This document shows, piece by piece, positions 35,880 to 47,308 of a stretch of DNA of 64,000 nucleotides; positions within the stretch are counted from its first letter, which is position 1, and each line of letters opens with the position of its first letter. The DNA is taken from NCBI GenBank assembly GCA_022749755.1, contig CM040442.1, positions 16,652,457 to 16,716,456 of the forward strand, in the 5' to 3' direction. Position numbers and translations under genes: made by a program. The notes under the pieces were generated by a model, which saw only the letters and a list, made by a program, of their open reading frames with translations, had not been told where the DNA came from and did no database searches. Source of the stretch: Azadirachta indica (lineage: Eukaryota; Streptophyta; Magnoliopsida; Sapindales; Meliaceae).

Positions 35880-36490
35880 CGAAACACATGACTTAGCTTG
35901 TACATGATGGAAAATGGAAAAGTATTGACTCTAATCTGATGTGCTTTTACTTCAATTTTGAATAACATAGATAAATTATATGGTAAACACTTTTACTCGA
36001 TAGTTAATTTTATTTGATAGCTTGCTAAATTTTGTGAAATATATATTTTATTTATTGAATTTGTTTGAGGGTAGCAATTTACTTATTTTATTTGTTCCAG
36101 TTTGAATATTATTCAACTGATTGATTATGTATATACGTTGATTAATTGCAGTGATTTGAGTCAAACTAGTGCTCTGTCAATGGGTCCCCATTTACATATA
36201 TTTTTTTTCTCCACACATTCATAACCTCTCAATTCTGTGCGGATATTTTTCCAATATAGTTACATGATTTTCCACAAACACCTCATTTGCGATATAAGTG
36301 CAAAATAATTCTGTGTGTCATCTTTTCAAATTTTATAAATCAATTTTTTAATGTTTAAATTTTTTACATCATTTGGTACAACGTTTAGAGTTCATTGAAG
36401 AAACAAGTGATTTTGAGCAGTTAAATCTTTAGTAAGATTATTTTTAAATAACTTTTGACAAAATTGCCTCATCTTAAAATAAATTTTGTA
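35880..36490 (-). repeat. Receptor-kinase flank block 1
   Basis: Shares an ordered set of words with 38920-39450 and 40050-40400: ggaaaatggaaaagtattga, cagtttgaatattattc, gattatataca, cagtgactt and ccacaaacacctc. It also carries tcaatgggtccccat, found inverted at about 60020. Since kinase genes here lie on the minus strand, this block would be the upstream flank of a further kinase gene that is now gone. Confidence 0.6.
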
Positions 36491-36852
36491 AAATAGCAAA
36501 AAGTTATTTTTCAAAAACTTATTTAAACCATTTTTTTAATATATTATCAAGTGTGTTCAATTAAAATTATAAAATTCAAAATTAATCCTAAACATGATTA
36601 CTAAATTTTAAGGTCAATTAGAATATAAAATTACTTTTCTACTTCTTTTTTTTCACTTCTTAAGTATAGTCGAAGTATATTATTTTAAAATTTATAACAA
36701 TCCCAAACTGATTCTTAATATGCATAAAAAATCAAAAGCATCTAATTAAAAAATACTTTCGATTTATTTTGATTGAAGAAAACATAAGAATTAAATTGAA
36801 CAAAAAGCAGCTACCTCAATAAAGGTACATGAGTACTATAAACAAAATAGAT

Positions 36853-38193
36853 TCATGAGAAACAATCATATGAATTAGTCAAAATCATCCCTCTGTTTCT
36901 TAGTTCTGAGACAGAAATTTCCCAAATAGGTTTCACCAATGGTGTTGTCTTATGAGTGAGAAATTCTTGTGATAAGCATTTCATTGTAGGCCGAGACTTG
37001 GGTTTGGGTTGTAAGCATGAAAATGCTGAGATCACAATAAGAACAAGGTCTTCAACAACCTTGGGGTTAGTTGGAGGTGATAGGCGTTGGTCTAAAATAT
37101 CAATCAACCTTATCCTATGATCAAATGATGATGATGATAATGATAATGATGAAAGAAGATCTCTTGGATGACTTCCCATTAATACTTCTAGAGCTACTAC
37201 ACCAAAGCTATAAACATCACATTTCTCCGTCACAACCATAGTGTAGGCAAGTTCTACAAGAGAGAAAAAACAAAAAATATAACAAAGTTGTCATGAATTG
37301 AACAAGTCTGAGAAAAATGAGTATCATAGTAGTTAATTACCTGGAGCAATGTATCCGTAAGTGCCTGCTAATAAAGTTTCATTAGATGAGCATGGATCCA
37401 AAATCCTGGCAGTACCAAAGTCAGCAACAATTGCCTCTAATTCCGAATTTAATAAGATATTATTACCTGATATATCGCGGTGAACGATTGGTGGTGTGCA
37501 GTTATGGTGTAAGTATGATAAAGCATGTGCGATTCCCTTCACAATGTTCACCCTCTTTTTCCAATCCAACTTAACAGCCTCATCATCGTTTCGTAATGCA
37601 CAAAACAAGCTACCCTTCTCCATATATTCATAAATCAAAAACATGCATTTTCTATGTAAACAAAATCCATAAAGCTTCACAATGTTCCGATGTCGTATAT
37701 TGGATAGTACACTAACTTCATACTGAAAACTCTTCAAGGTTGTTGGCTCATCACTCTCTGAACGGTGAAGCTTCTTCAAAGCAACAATGTTGCCACTAGG
37801 TAGCTGCGCTTTGTAAACGCTGCCATAACCTCCAGTTCCAATGCAATATTTGATATCAAAATCTTCTGTTGCTTCAATTATGTCTTTAAATGCAATTGTA
37901 CCATCATAATTCCATATTGAGAACAAATCCCCATTCTTATTGGTTGTCGTCGTGCTGGGTTCAGCTTCTTTGTTCTTATACTTAAGCAGCAGCAAGAAAC
38001 AAAAACTCAAGGTAATAAATGTTATAATCGAACAAAGATAAACTGTAATGAAAATGATTACTTTTGCTTTTAATTGGGATGTGTGATCACCAGCAGCACA
38101 AACTCCCTGCAAAATGAAAAAAAAAATAGCAGATATCATAACCAATGTTGAATATCTAATATTGGAGAATGCACTACTCTCTATTTTCATCAT
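36853..38193 (-). CDS. MIK2-type receptor-like kinase lacking the LRR ectodomain
   Basis: Two exons, 38193-37341 and 37253-36853, joined across an 87-bp GT-AG intron that restores YIAPE, give 417 residues ending in TGA. Residues 15-35 form a signal-like hydrophobic stretch. A short DHTSQLKA stub is followed directly by a transmembrane helix (44-70) and a stop-transfer KYKNK. The kinase has the glycine loop GTGGYGSVY (119-127), Lys140, Glu159, HRD (238-240), DFG (258-260) and APE (283-285), so it looks catalytically competent. Relatives (At1g35710/MIK2-like LRR-XII kinases) carry about 20 extracellular LRRs, and none are present. The start was chosen at the first in-frame ATG. A CAG after a pyrimidine tract at codon 29 could instead be a 3' splice site. 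If expressed, it would be a plasma-membrane kinase without a ligand-binding domain. Confidence 0.82.
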
Positions 38194-38239
38194 TTTAGAT
38201 TTTTTTTTTTCAAGGAATGAGAGCGCAATCAATGCGTCT

Positions 38240-38529
38240 TAACCAAGACTCAGATTCTACTAAAAGAAGGTGAGTGTGATGATTAAAATATATAATGATT
38301 AATTCTTTCGAAGACAAGAAGACCGTAGACTTTCAAAGTCTTCTCTCCTTTATGCGTCAATGATTGAGAATGACTCAAAATTAGTATTGCCCCAACCCCT
38401 ACGTTGGGACATGACTTTCTACCTTTAGAATTTTACACATAGAATATATTTTCCATTTTATATTATTTTAAAAATTTTATATCATTTACAAACAATAGTA
38501 GATGATGTATTAATGGCAAGTTTGACGAG
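38240..38529 (-). promoter_or_regulatory. Upstream region of the kinase gene with repeated CCCCTACGTTGGGAC block
   Basis: The 5' flank of the kinase holds gtctt(c)..aatgattgagaatgac followed by CCCCTACGTTGGGAC at about 38397. The same pair recurs inverted at 48605-48685, and the second word recurs at 39778 and, inverted, at about 49389. Conservation across paralogous flanks suggests a shared promoter or leader, but no motif function is claimed. Confidence 0.5.
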
Positions 38530-38884
38530 TATTCTTGGACTTGGGTTAGCCCAATAGACCACCTATAACAGGTTGATCTAATTAACCCAATTATAATAGA
38601 ATAATATTTATTAATGTAATAAATATTATTATATTCATCTGAATAATTAGATTAATTACCTAAGATAATTGTTAACTATTATAGATAAATAGACTTAAAA
38701 GATACATCTTATCTTAAGTGATAAAATATTTATCTTTAAATAAAGTGTTTGCTCGTTCTATTCAATAGTAGTTGAGTGGAGAATCAAAATGATTTTTTAC
38801 AACTTTCTCGTGTGTGATGACTTTAACCAGTTTGGATATCTAAAATGAAAAGGTTTGTTTCTAGATTTTGTTTTATTTCTGCAA
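38530..38884 (+). mobile_element. Solo LTR of the copia family at 52588-59947
   Basis: Reads TATTCTTGGACTTGGGTTAG and ends TTTTATTTCTGCAA. It aligns collinearly with the reverse complement of both LTRs of the copia element, with an internal deletion of ~150 bp. It interrupts sequence whose uninterrupted paralogue is at about 39975-40000 (gacaagtttcacg / ttatcaataataa), which serves as an empty site. No internal sequence remains. Confidence 0.8.
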
Positions 38885-41040
38885 TTATCAATAATAATTT
38901 ATAATTATTCTATACTCCAAAATCCAAAAACTTGTTTGAATTTAGTTATTTAATTGTTCAGTTTGAATATTATTCCACTGGCTGATTATATAAATATATA
39001 TATATATATTCGCTAATTAATTATAGTGACGTAATTCAACCGAGTACAACGCTTCACATTCGTAATTCTGTCATTGTGTTCGTTTATTCCAGGAAAAGAA
39101 TCTGTAAGGAATTATTGAATCTTCGCAGAACTTGTATTTCTCTCCAATACATTTTATTAATATTTTTTATATTTTGGGGCTATTTTTTCCACAAATACCT
39201 TGCTTATTCTCTACAACTGTCTTCTAAATTTTATAGATTGATTATTTAATATTTGAATTTTTTACATTAATTTGACCATTTTAAAAATCAGCAAAAACAT
39301 GAATCAATTCATTTTAAATTTATTTTATTTTCAAATATTATACTAAATACATCTATTTAAAATTATAAAAACTCAATTTTCTTTTTCTGCACGTGACTTA
39401 GCCTTTACATAACGGAAAATGGAAAAGTATTGATAGTTATTTATATTTTGTAGCTAGTTAGATATTTCGTGCTACAGCAATTTTAATTTAACAATTTTGA
39501 AAATAAAAAACAAAAATATTAAACTAAAAATAAGAGAGATATTTGTGTAAACCAGTACTTTTCAAAACAAAAGAGTAAAAAAAAAAAAAAATAGTATAAT
39601 AGAGACTGGCTATTACATCATCTGAAGGAGACTTGTTTCTCTTTTTGTTGTTGCTTACGTACCATTACAAGTACTACTCTGTAACCAATTAACGATGAAG
39701 AAATGTCAAAGATAAATTGAAATCAAAATTTTAATTCTCATTCACATTCTCAATATGAGTGAAAGTCTTTATTGCCCCGACCCCTACGTTGGGACAGGAC
39801 TTTTTATTCTCTCAAATTAAAATGGAATATATAATTACCAAACACTATCATTGATGATTGTTTTCCTTTTGATATTATTATTGTCGATTTAATTATTGGC
39901 TAGCTAGTAATTTTGGACAATGGTAGAAAATTTTATATCATTTTTTTAAATAAATTAAAGAAGTTTCACTAATGACAAGTTTCACGTTTATCAATAATAA
40001 TTTATAATTAAGAAATAATTCACGTTCTAAAACCCAAAAGTTTTTTTGAATTTAGCTTTTTAATTTTTCAGTTTGAATATTATTCCTCTTATTGATTATA
40101 TACATTCATTGACTAAATTGCAGTGACTTTGGTTCAAATGAGTACTTTTTTTAATCAGCACTTCAACTGTGTTTGCCTATTTTTTTCCAATACATTATAT
40201 TTCAGGAAGATGACATGTAAAGCATCATTGTATCTTCCCAAAATTTGCATTTCTTTGCAGGACATAAAAAATTGGACGACATAATACTATTTACAATACC
40301 TCATTTACAATACAAGAGCATAGCAGCTCTCCATGTCATGTTTTAAAATTTTATAAATCGATTATTTCAGTATTTTATTTTTTTAATATTAATTTTTAGT
40401 ATATTTAGAACCGGTTGGAAGAGACAAAAATAAATTTTAAAAAAAAAAAAGTTATTTAAAGCATTTTGTAAAATTTTTTCCCAATTACTTGACAAAATAG
40501 AAATGCAAAATAAATTGAAACTCTATTTTTAAAGAAAAATCTGAATTTTTCTTATTAATACGAAGAGATGAAAAAACAATTGGAGTTTTGAAACTCCTTT
40601 TTACTTAGTACTAAAAGAATTTGACATATCAAAATAGGTAAATTCAAATTATTATTATAAAATAAATACTAGAAAAAAAATAGTCTACTGAAATAAATTA
40701 AAATGTATGATTGAAGACTGAATCAACCAAATTGAACTGGTTGTATAAATGACGTTAAAACCTTCGGAACTATATATCACGGATGGAGAAAAATAAAATT
40801 TTCAATGCTAATTAAATTACCATCCAATGCTCAATTTACATTTGTCCCCACCACTTGAAAGAAAACTTGTCTTTGTAAATTTTTATCTTTTTCATAAATT
40901 CCAAGAGAGAAGCATATAGAGTCAAAGTCTTCGCTCATTTCTATATCGATTGAAAATGACAAATGTACTGTAATAAAAAAAATAAAGAAAAAAAAGAGAT
41001 AAAGCCCAAAGACCAAAAAGAAAGTAGTGAAGTTCAATTC
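38885..41040 (-). repeat. Receptor-kinase flank blocks 2 and 3, tandem
   Basis: Two successive copies of the flank. Block 2 covers about 38885-39450 and block 3 about 39700-40400 plus its extension to 41040. Both contain caataataatttataatta, cagtttgaatattattc and aaattttataga(t/c)(t)gatta. The extension (40560-41040) with aaactcctttttactta, ccttcggaac and ccccaccacttgaaag recurs at 43950-44230 and inverted at 48690-49080. No kinase body lies between the blocks. Confidence 0.7.
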
Positions 41041-42219
41041 AATGTATTTATAAGCCCATAATACTTATTTGAAAGGTGCAACAGTTAAATTCAATGTATT
41101 TAAAGGCCCAAAAGACAAATAATTTTTTGAAAGCCACAACCGTACAATTTAAGAGGAAAATTTTTATTTATGACTACCATTCATTGCTCAAATTTATAAA
41201 TAATTACTATTTAAAATCGTGTTAAAAATTATCACTATAATAAAAATGTGGATAAAAGTACTTTTATTACCAATTTTCCACAAGTAATTTTTAGTGTAGA
41301 AACGATACTAGATATTATTTTTACATGTATCTTAGATATTTAAGAATAGATCTTTTAAATAGAGGTAAATAACCTATGAAAAGAAAAATAAATAACGCAC
41401 AAAGAGAATAATTGAAGAAAATATTATTAAATGAATTAATTCCATCTACTGAATAATAAGACTTGTTTATACTAACATATATCCTAATACTAAGAGAAAG
41501 AATTCTCATGAATAAAGAGAATTAATTAAGACTAAAATAGTAAACTAGAATTCTAGTTAAATAATATAACCAAAATAAGAATCTCAATTAAAATAAAAAA
41601 TTATAATAATACCAAAACTAAATATTCTAATTTATTTTACCTCTATTTCTTGTCTTACATCAATTCTCCTCCCCTTAAAAATAATCTCGTCCTTCAGTTT
41701 TGCAACAATCAAAAAATTATTGAAAGATAAAACTTGTAATAAAATGAATCTTCAATCAAAGCATAAAACTTTGGAATATTTGTTATAATCAAATTATCTT
41801 GTAACTTGTTTGTAGTCTTTTATAATCCTTATAACTCGAAAATAACCAAACTTATTTTTTTCATACTTTTGTTTGAAGATTTATTTGAAATTTCATTTTT
41901 GCATGAAAGAACTATTATAAATTTTTTTTGGTTAGTCTTCAAATCTTACTCAATTTAAATTCCAATTGTTTCAATCTTCTTAACTTGACTATCTTTAGGA
42001 ACAACCTTGTCTTCCATCACTTGAAGACGTAAAACCATGTCAATCATCTTATCTTCAAAAAGAACTTGTTCGACTTTAACTTCAATTGGTAAAACATCTT
42101 CAAGAATAAATTGTTTAGTATTCATGTCACCTTTAATTTCCTCATAATCTTCTTTTACAATATCAACCTCACCAATGAAAGTAAGTTTTCTCTTCCATAA
42201 TAGCATTATATTGTACTTT

Positions 42220-42850
42220 TAATCTTTTCACACAACATCTTCCTCGTCAATAGAAGCGAGTTTTTCTTCTACATTAGATTTATGTGGTGAACAAAATGAA
42301 TTTGTTCCTTTTATAGCTTGATCTTGACCTTGGCATTTTCTTCTTTTAATCATTAACTTAACTTGTGAAGCAAGCTTAACCACATCATCAAAATCATAGA
42401 TAGAGTGTAAAGAAACTTGTTTATGTCTGCACACAGTCTCTTTGAAAATCTTTCTAGCAACTAGTCTTCTAATTTGGGATATTGAAAGCAAGCAAAAAGT
42501 CCTTGAATTTCACAAGCATATTCTTCAATAGATCTTGTCGACAATTCTCAAGTTGATCTAGCAAACTTTTCTTTGCATAATATTGAGGGATGAAGAATCT
42601 TTGCACTCTTTTCTTCATATACTACCACATACGAACTTTACTTTTTTCTTACTGAAGTCATTCTGCCTGTCATTGTCTCTGCCATTTAACTGTAAATCCA
42701 TCCAACAGATACGATGCATAATGAACATAGACTTCTTTAGGAATATTATCAATAACAAATTCTTCAATTTTAAAAATCCAATTAAAGACATCTTCTAGAT
42801 CATAAACAATTTTATTAAAGCATAAAATATCGATAAAAGGCTATCGAATA
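42220..42850 (-). pseudogene. Gag remnant of the three-LTR element
   Basis: Minus-strand frames give FNWIFKIEEFVIDNIP and VYVHYASYLLDGFTVKWQ, then YACEIQGLFAC, and LVARKIFKETVCRHKQVSLH with YDFDDVVKLASQVKLMIKRR. This is the order of plant gypsy gag (retrotrans_gag) followed by the DV(V)(R/K)LA helix. Two or three stops or shifts are present. No pol is present. Confidence 0.7.
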
Positions 42851-43089
42851 TTCAATGTTTACAATAGTCAAAACTAATTCTTTATCATCTCTCCTTGATC
42901 AACGAATGATGATGAAAGAATGGTGGTGGCTGTTTCGGTGACTATTTTTTTTTTCTTTTTGGTTCGTTGATTTTAGTTTTTTTGGACTATTTTTTTATTG
43001 GTCGAAAGGAAGATTTATGGGTGTGGTTGATGAGTGGTTGTGAACAATAGATTTGGGTCATAGAATTGACTCTCCTGGTACAGCGGTAA

Positions 43090-43101
43090 GCTTTAATACT
43101 A
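43090..43101 (-). other. Degenerate initiator-Met tRNA primer-binding site
   Basis: The minus strand reads TAGTATTAAAGC against the usual TGGTATCAGAGC, 9 of 12 bases, all three differences being G-to-A or C-to-T. It lies just inside the 5' LTR. Confidence 0.55.
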
Positions 43102-43653
43102 CTTAACATAGAACAAAAGCAAAACTAGATGCTATTTTAGCATACGTCTTAAATATTCAAGAAAAGACCTCTTAAAAAGAGGAAAATAACCTACGAAAGA
43201 AAAGATAAATAACTCATGAAGGAAAAGATAAATAATCCATGAAGGGAATAATTGAAAAAAAATATTATTGAATGAATTAGTATCATCTACTAAATAACAG
43301 GACTTATTTATACTATTATATATCCTAATCATAAGAGAATAAGAATTCCATGAACAAAAGGAGTTAACTAAGACTAAAATAATAAACTAAAATCCTAGTT
43401 AAATAATAAAATCAACTAAGAATTTTAATTAAAATGAGAAATCACAATAATATTAAAACTAAACTTTCTAATTTATTTTATCTTTATTTTATCTCTATTT
43501 CTTGTCCTACATCAGTTCTCCTCCCTTTAGAAATAAATAGAATCCTAGTTAAAGAATAAAATCAAATAAGAATCTTAATTAAAATAAGATATCATAATAA
43601 TATTAAAAATAAACTTTTTAATTTATTTTATCTCTACTTCTTGTCCTACATCA

Positions 43654-43870
43654 ACTTTCTTTGTATTCGAAAGTAAACTTTCGCACACAAAGAGAAAGTG
43701 CACTTTCCAACTCCAAGAAAAAAAAACTTTCAACCACGAAGAAAATTTGTTTTTGATAGAAAGTGCACTTTCTAGCACGAAAAAAATTTCTTTATGCCTG
43801 AAAGTGCAGTTTTGAGCATGAAGAAAGTTGTTTGATGAAAGTTGGTTATGAGAGTATTTTTATCCAAAAA
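43654..43870. repeat. Palindromic GAAAGTGCACTTTC repeats
   Basis: The perfect 14-bp palindrome GAAAGTGCACTTTC occurs at 43694-43707 and 43759-43772. Decayed versions lie near 43669 and 43800, and again near 48448 and 48492. They lie in a purine-rich imperfect tandem repeat of the kinase flank. Confidence 0.75.
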
Positions 43871-45007
43871 AGTTATTCTAAGTATTTTATAATATTTTTT
43901 AGAAAGGCAACAATAAATTAAAGCACTAATTTCATAAAAAAATCTAAGTTTTTCTTATAAATGTAAAGAGACAAAAAAAAACAATTGGAGTCTTGAAACT
44001 CTTTTTCACTTGGGACTAAAAGAATTTGAAATTATCAAAATAGGCAAATTCAAGTTATTATTATAAAATAAATACTACAAAAAAAATATATAGTCTCCGA
44101 AAATAAATTAAAATGCATAATTGAAGACTGAATCAACCAAACTGGACTGGTTCTGTAAATTACATTGATACCTTCGGAACCATTTATCATCGAGGAAAAT
44201 AAGATATTCAATGCTTAAATTACCATTCGATCCTCATGTTATTTATATAATTTTTAACTTTATATAAATTAGGGATGGATGAGTAATTGTTTTAACTTTA
44301 TATAATTTTTTATATTATTTATAAACTATTAGATATAAACATCTTTTATCATTGATACTACATTATACATATACATTAGTTATGATAAATTAATTATACA
44401 TTAATTTGTGAAAGATTCAGTATCAATCGCTAAAAGATTTGAAATTCAATGGTCTATAAATAAAGTAAGAAATTACGTGAGGTTATTATTTCCTCTGTTA
44501 TATAATATATATATATATGTATATAGGCAATGTTATTTTACTTTTTTTTTTCAAATTTTGCATTTATTTCTTTAAATTTTCAGCTAAATATTTAAAATTT
44601 TAAAATTTACGTTAAAATTTTAACTTTTACCTAGAATATTTCAAATTCTAGGTAAGTAGAATAACCAAATTATTACAGTAACTATATAAAATAAAAATAA
44701 CATGTGTTTCAAATTGAGATTGAATTACTTTAGAAGGAAAAAAATGTCAAACAAATTAGACTAATTGGGAGAAAGAGTACTTGTTATAGTAAATCTCGGT
44801 AACAAAGTGGACGAATTACGTGGAATTAGCATTTCAAGCCTTTCAACAAACAAACTCGATCATTTCATCTAAATGAATCTATCATTTAATCAAATTTATA
44901 CTAACCTTTTCTCTGATAGTTGGTGTACATTGTTATCCTGGATTTAGTAGCAATACATAACAAGAGTCATGTTATAATATAAGCTTTATGGTATATAAAC
45001 CATAATT
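43871..45007. repeat. Flank block copy and AT-rich spacer
   Basis: 43950-44240 is a direct copy of 40540-40830 (aaaacaattggagt, gaagactgaatcaacc, ccttcggaac). 44240-45007 is AT-rich without coding frame or recognised repeat. Confidence 0.6.
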
Positions 45008-45012
45008 ATATG

Positions 45013-45840
45013 TATTACAGAAAACCAACCATGGAAATAATGTTCTAACATTGATCTAATTGAATCACGATTGTGATATGATAAAAACTACAAGTTCTAA
45101 TCAGATAATTAACATAAAACACTAAAATAAAAAACAAGATCAGAGACAAAAAGAAATTATGTGGTTGAGCAAAATTGTCTACATCCACAGAGCAAATACA
45201 TGGAAAATCTTTTATTTGAAGTAGAAGATAGAATTTGAACAAGATGACTCTCTTCTCTCAGATCACCTCTCATTAGTTTCTCCCTCTCTTTCATTTCTTT
45301 CCCTTTTCCTTCCAATTCTCTAAAATAGAGAGTTCTTATAATACCCCTAAAAATCCCAATTCAAGTAGCTTTGGTATTCTAATTTAAGTATGTAATAGCA
45401 TAGCCCACCAGAGATATTGTTTACTTTAGATACACAGCATATCTCCATGCTTTGTTGATGTAGGATTTGCTTAGGGTATCACAAAATAGGTCTGGTATCC
45501 TCTTCAAGTCAGGATGAAACTCCACCTTAACTCATCAGGTCCTCTGGTACTAAAATACCACATCTGATTCTCTTCAAATTAGGATGACAACTCTACCTTG
45601 ACTTCTTAGCTTCTCAAGTACTCAGGTACTTAGGTACTTAGATATCTAGATACCACATCTAATCCTCTTTAAGTTAGGATGACTACTCCACCTTGACTCT
45701 TTAGGTCCTCGAGTACTCGAATACCAGATTAGATCCTCTTTAAGTCAGGATAACTACTCTACCTTGACTCATTGAGTTCCTGGCTTTTAAGGTTCCCGCA
45801 TTCTCAAATTCTTAAGGATTTGAAGCATCTATACTTCATA
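45013..45840 (-). repeat. 3' LTR of the deleted copia element
   Basis: Aligns with 47309-47912 but is ~220 bp longer. Part of the surplus is an extra copy of an imperfect 70-85-bp repeat around agattagatcctcttcaagt and ctaccttgactc, and part is a segment near 45390-45480 absent from the other LTR. The LTRs therefore changed by repeat gain or loss after insertion. Confidence 0.85.
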
Positions 45841-46049
45841 ATTCTCCATCTTGATTCTAATTATTTTCCTTTTACATGTTCTTGCTCAAACCAGCTTCCT
45901 TATAAGTGATCATTGCCCTCCATGTTTATATATAAATTGAACTTAACACTTGGTAGTGACTTTATCAGCATATCAACAGGATTTCCACCCAAGCCTATAT
46001 ATCTCGTAGCAATTTGATCCCTAACAGCAGATCTATCCAAGACATATAA

Positions 46050-47285
46050 ACCATTTTTTCTCACCCTTTTATGACTACCATAGAACGTTAACTACTTTCA
46101 AAGTCCAATTCTTAGCCTTTAATACACATCCTGACTAATCTAACATTCCCAAGGAGATTAAATTTCTTGTCAAGTCTAGAACATACCTGATCTGATACAA
46201 TTCTTGTATCACTCCATTAAACATTCTAAACTTGACACTACCAATCTTAATAACCTTACATGCTTCATTGTGACCCATTAATACTTTACCCTCATTACAT
46301 TTTTGATAAGGCTTAAAGATATTTAACTTAGGGCATATATGTAAAGAATAACCTAAATCTAACATCCACTCACCTTCTATCTTGGCATCAGATATGATGA
46401 GTAGATCTACAGATTCGAAGCAATCTTTCGTTACAACAACTGCATCACCATACGCCTTTTTCTCATTCTTTCTCTCTAGACAATCCTTTTAAAAATGTCC
46501 TTTTGTGGCAATGAAAACACTTCAAGGTCTTTGGCTTTAACTTGGATCTAACGTGTTTCTTGCCTATATTCTCTTGTTTTTCTGGTCTTCCCCTCATTGT
46601 CAAACCTTCTCTGTAACCTGAGTTCTAATCTTCATGCATTTTGTTCAATTTTTAGAGTTTAGGGCTACCTTAACATCTGTTATATAAAGTAAGGTTTGAC
46701 CATATGTTAAGGTCTCAACAAATTGGTCATATGATTTTGGCAAAGAACTTAAGAAGATTACCACCTGGTCTACATCTTCAATGTTCACATCTATCAAGTT
46801 TCAAGGTCAAGAATTACATTATTAAATAGATCAATGTGTTCTTTAATTGGGGTCCCTTCAACCATGACATGGGTATACAATCTTTTCATCAAGTATATCC
46901 TATTGGCCATAGATATGGTCAAGTAAATCGCTTTTAAGCTGCTCTAAAATCCAACTATAGTGTTCTCCTTTGAAACTTTTCTTAGAATTTGATTACTCAA
47001 ACTTACCACAATTTTAAAATGAGCTTTCCTTAGAATCTCTCTCATTTCAAATTTTGTCAGCACATAAGGCATCTTGTTTTCTCCTCATACAATTTTAAAA
47101 TGAGCTGTCCTTAGAATCTCTTTCTTCTCAGATTTTGTCAGCATAGCAGGCATCTTGTCTTCTTCTTCAATGGCATCCTTCAACCCTTGATGGATAAAGA
47201 TTGCCTTATCTTTAGACGCTAAAAGTTGAAGTCATTCTCTCCATTGAATTTTCCAGATCAAACTTAGGCAAAGACATTGTTACTT
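46050..47285 (-). pseudogene. Copia gag, protease and GAG_pre remnant joined to RNase H tail
   Basis: From MSLPKFDLEN at about 47280 the minus strand follows copia gag (IHQGLKDAIEEEDKMPAML), with a tandem duplication of ~90 bp at 47007-47180. A CCHC knuckle CFHCHKKGHF lies near 46510. The protease/GAG_pre part (46135-46365) has LDLGYSLHICP where active copies have D-S/T-G, and VLMGHNEACK. At about 46050 it becomes GGNPVDMLIKSLPSVKFN, the end of RNase H. It is broken by stops. Confidence 0.8.
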
Positions 47286-47295
47286 GGGGACTTCA

Positions 47296-47308
47296 CTCTA
47301 ATACTAAT
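47296..47308 (-). other. Degenerate Met-tRNA primer-binding site
   Basis: The minus strand reads TAGTATTAGAGT directly after the 5' LTR. It differs from TGGTATCAGAGC only by three transitions of the C-to-T/G-to-A type. Confidence 0.65.

Larger units (their letters stand above)
41295..43653 (-). mobile_element. Gypsy-like element remnant with three LTR copies
   Basis: On the minus strand three LTR starts are seen: a 5' LTR fragment 43653-43530, a full LTR 43514-~43107 and a full LTR 41662-41295. Each full LTR start is preceded by a polypurine tract (AAAGGGAGGAGAAC at about 43528 and AAGGGGAGGAGAAT at about 41676). Between the full LTRs lie a primer-binding site (43090-43101) and a gag remnant. 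The first fragment runs straight into a polypurine tract, so its internal region is deleted. The layout fits a tandem LTR-int-LTR-int-LTR product of recombination. Confidence 0.72.
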
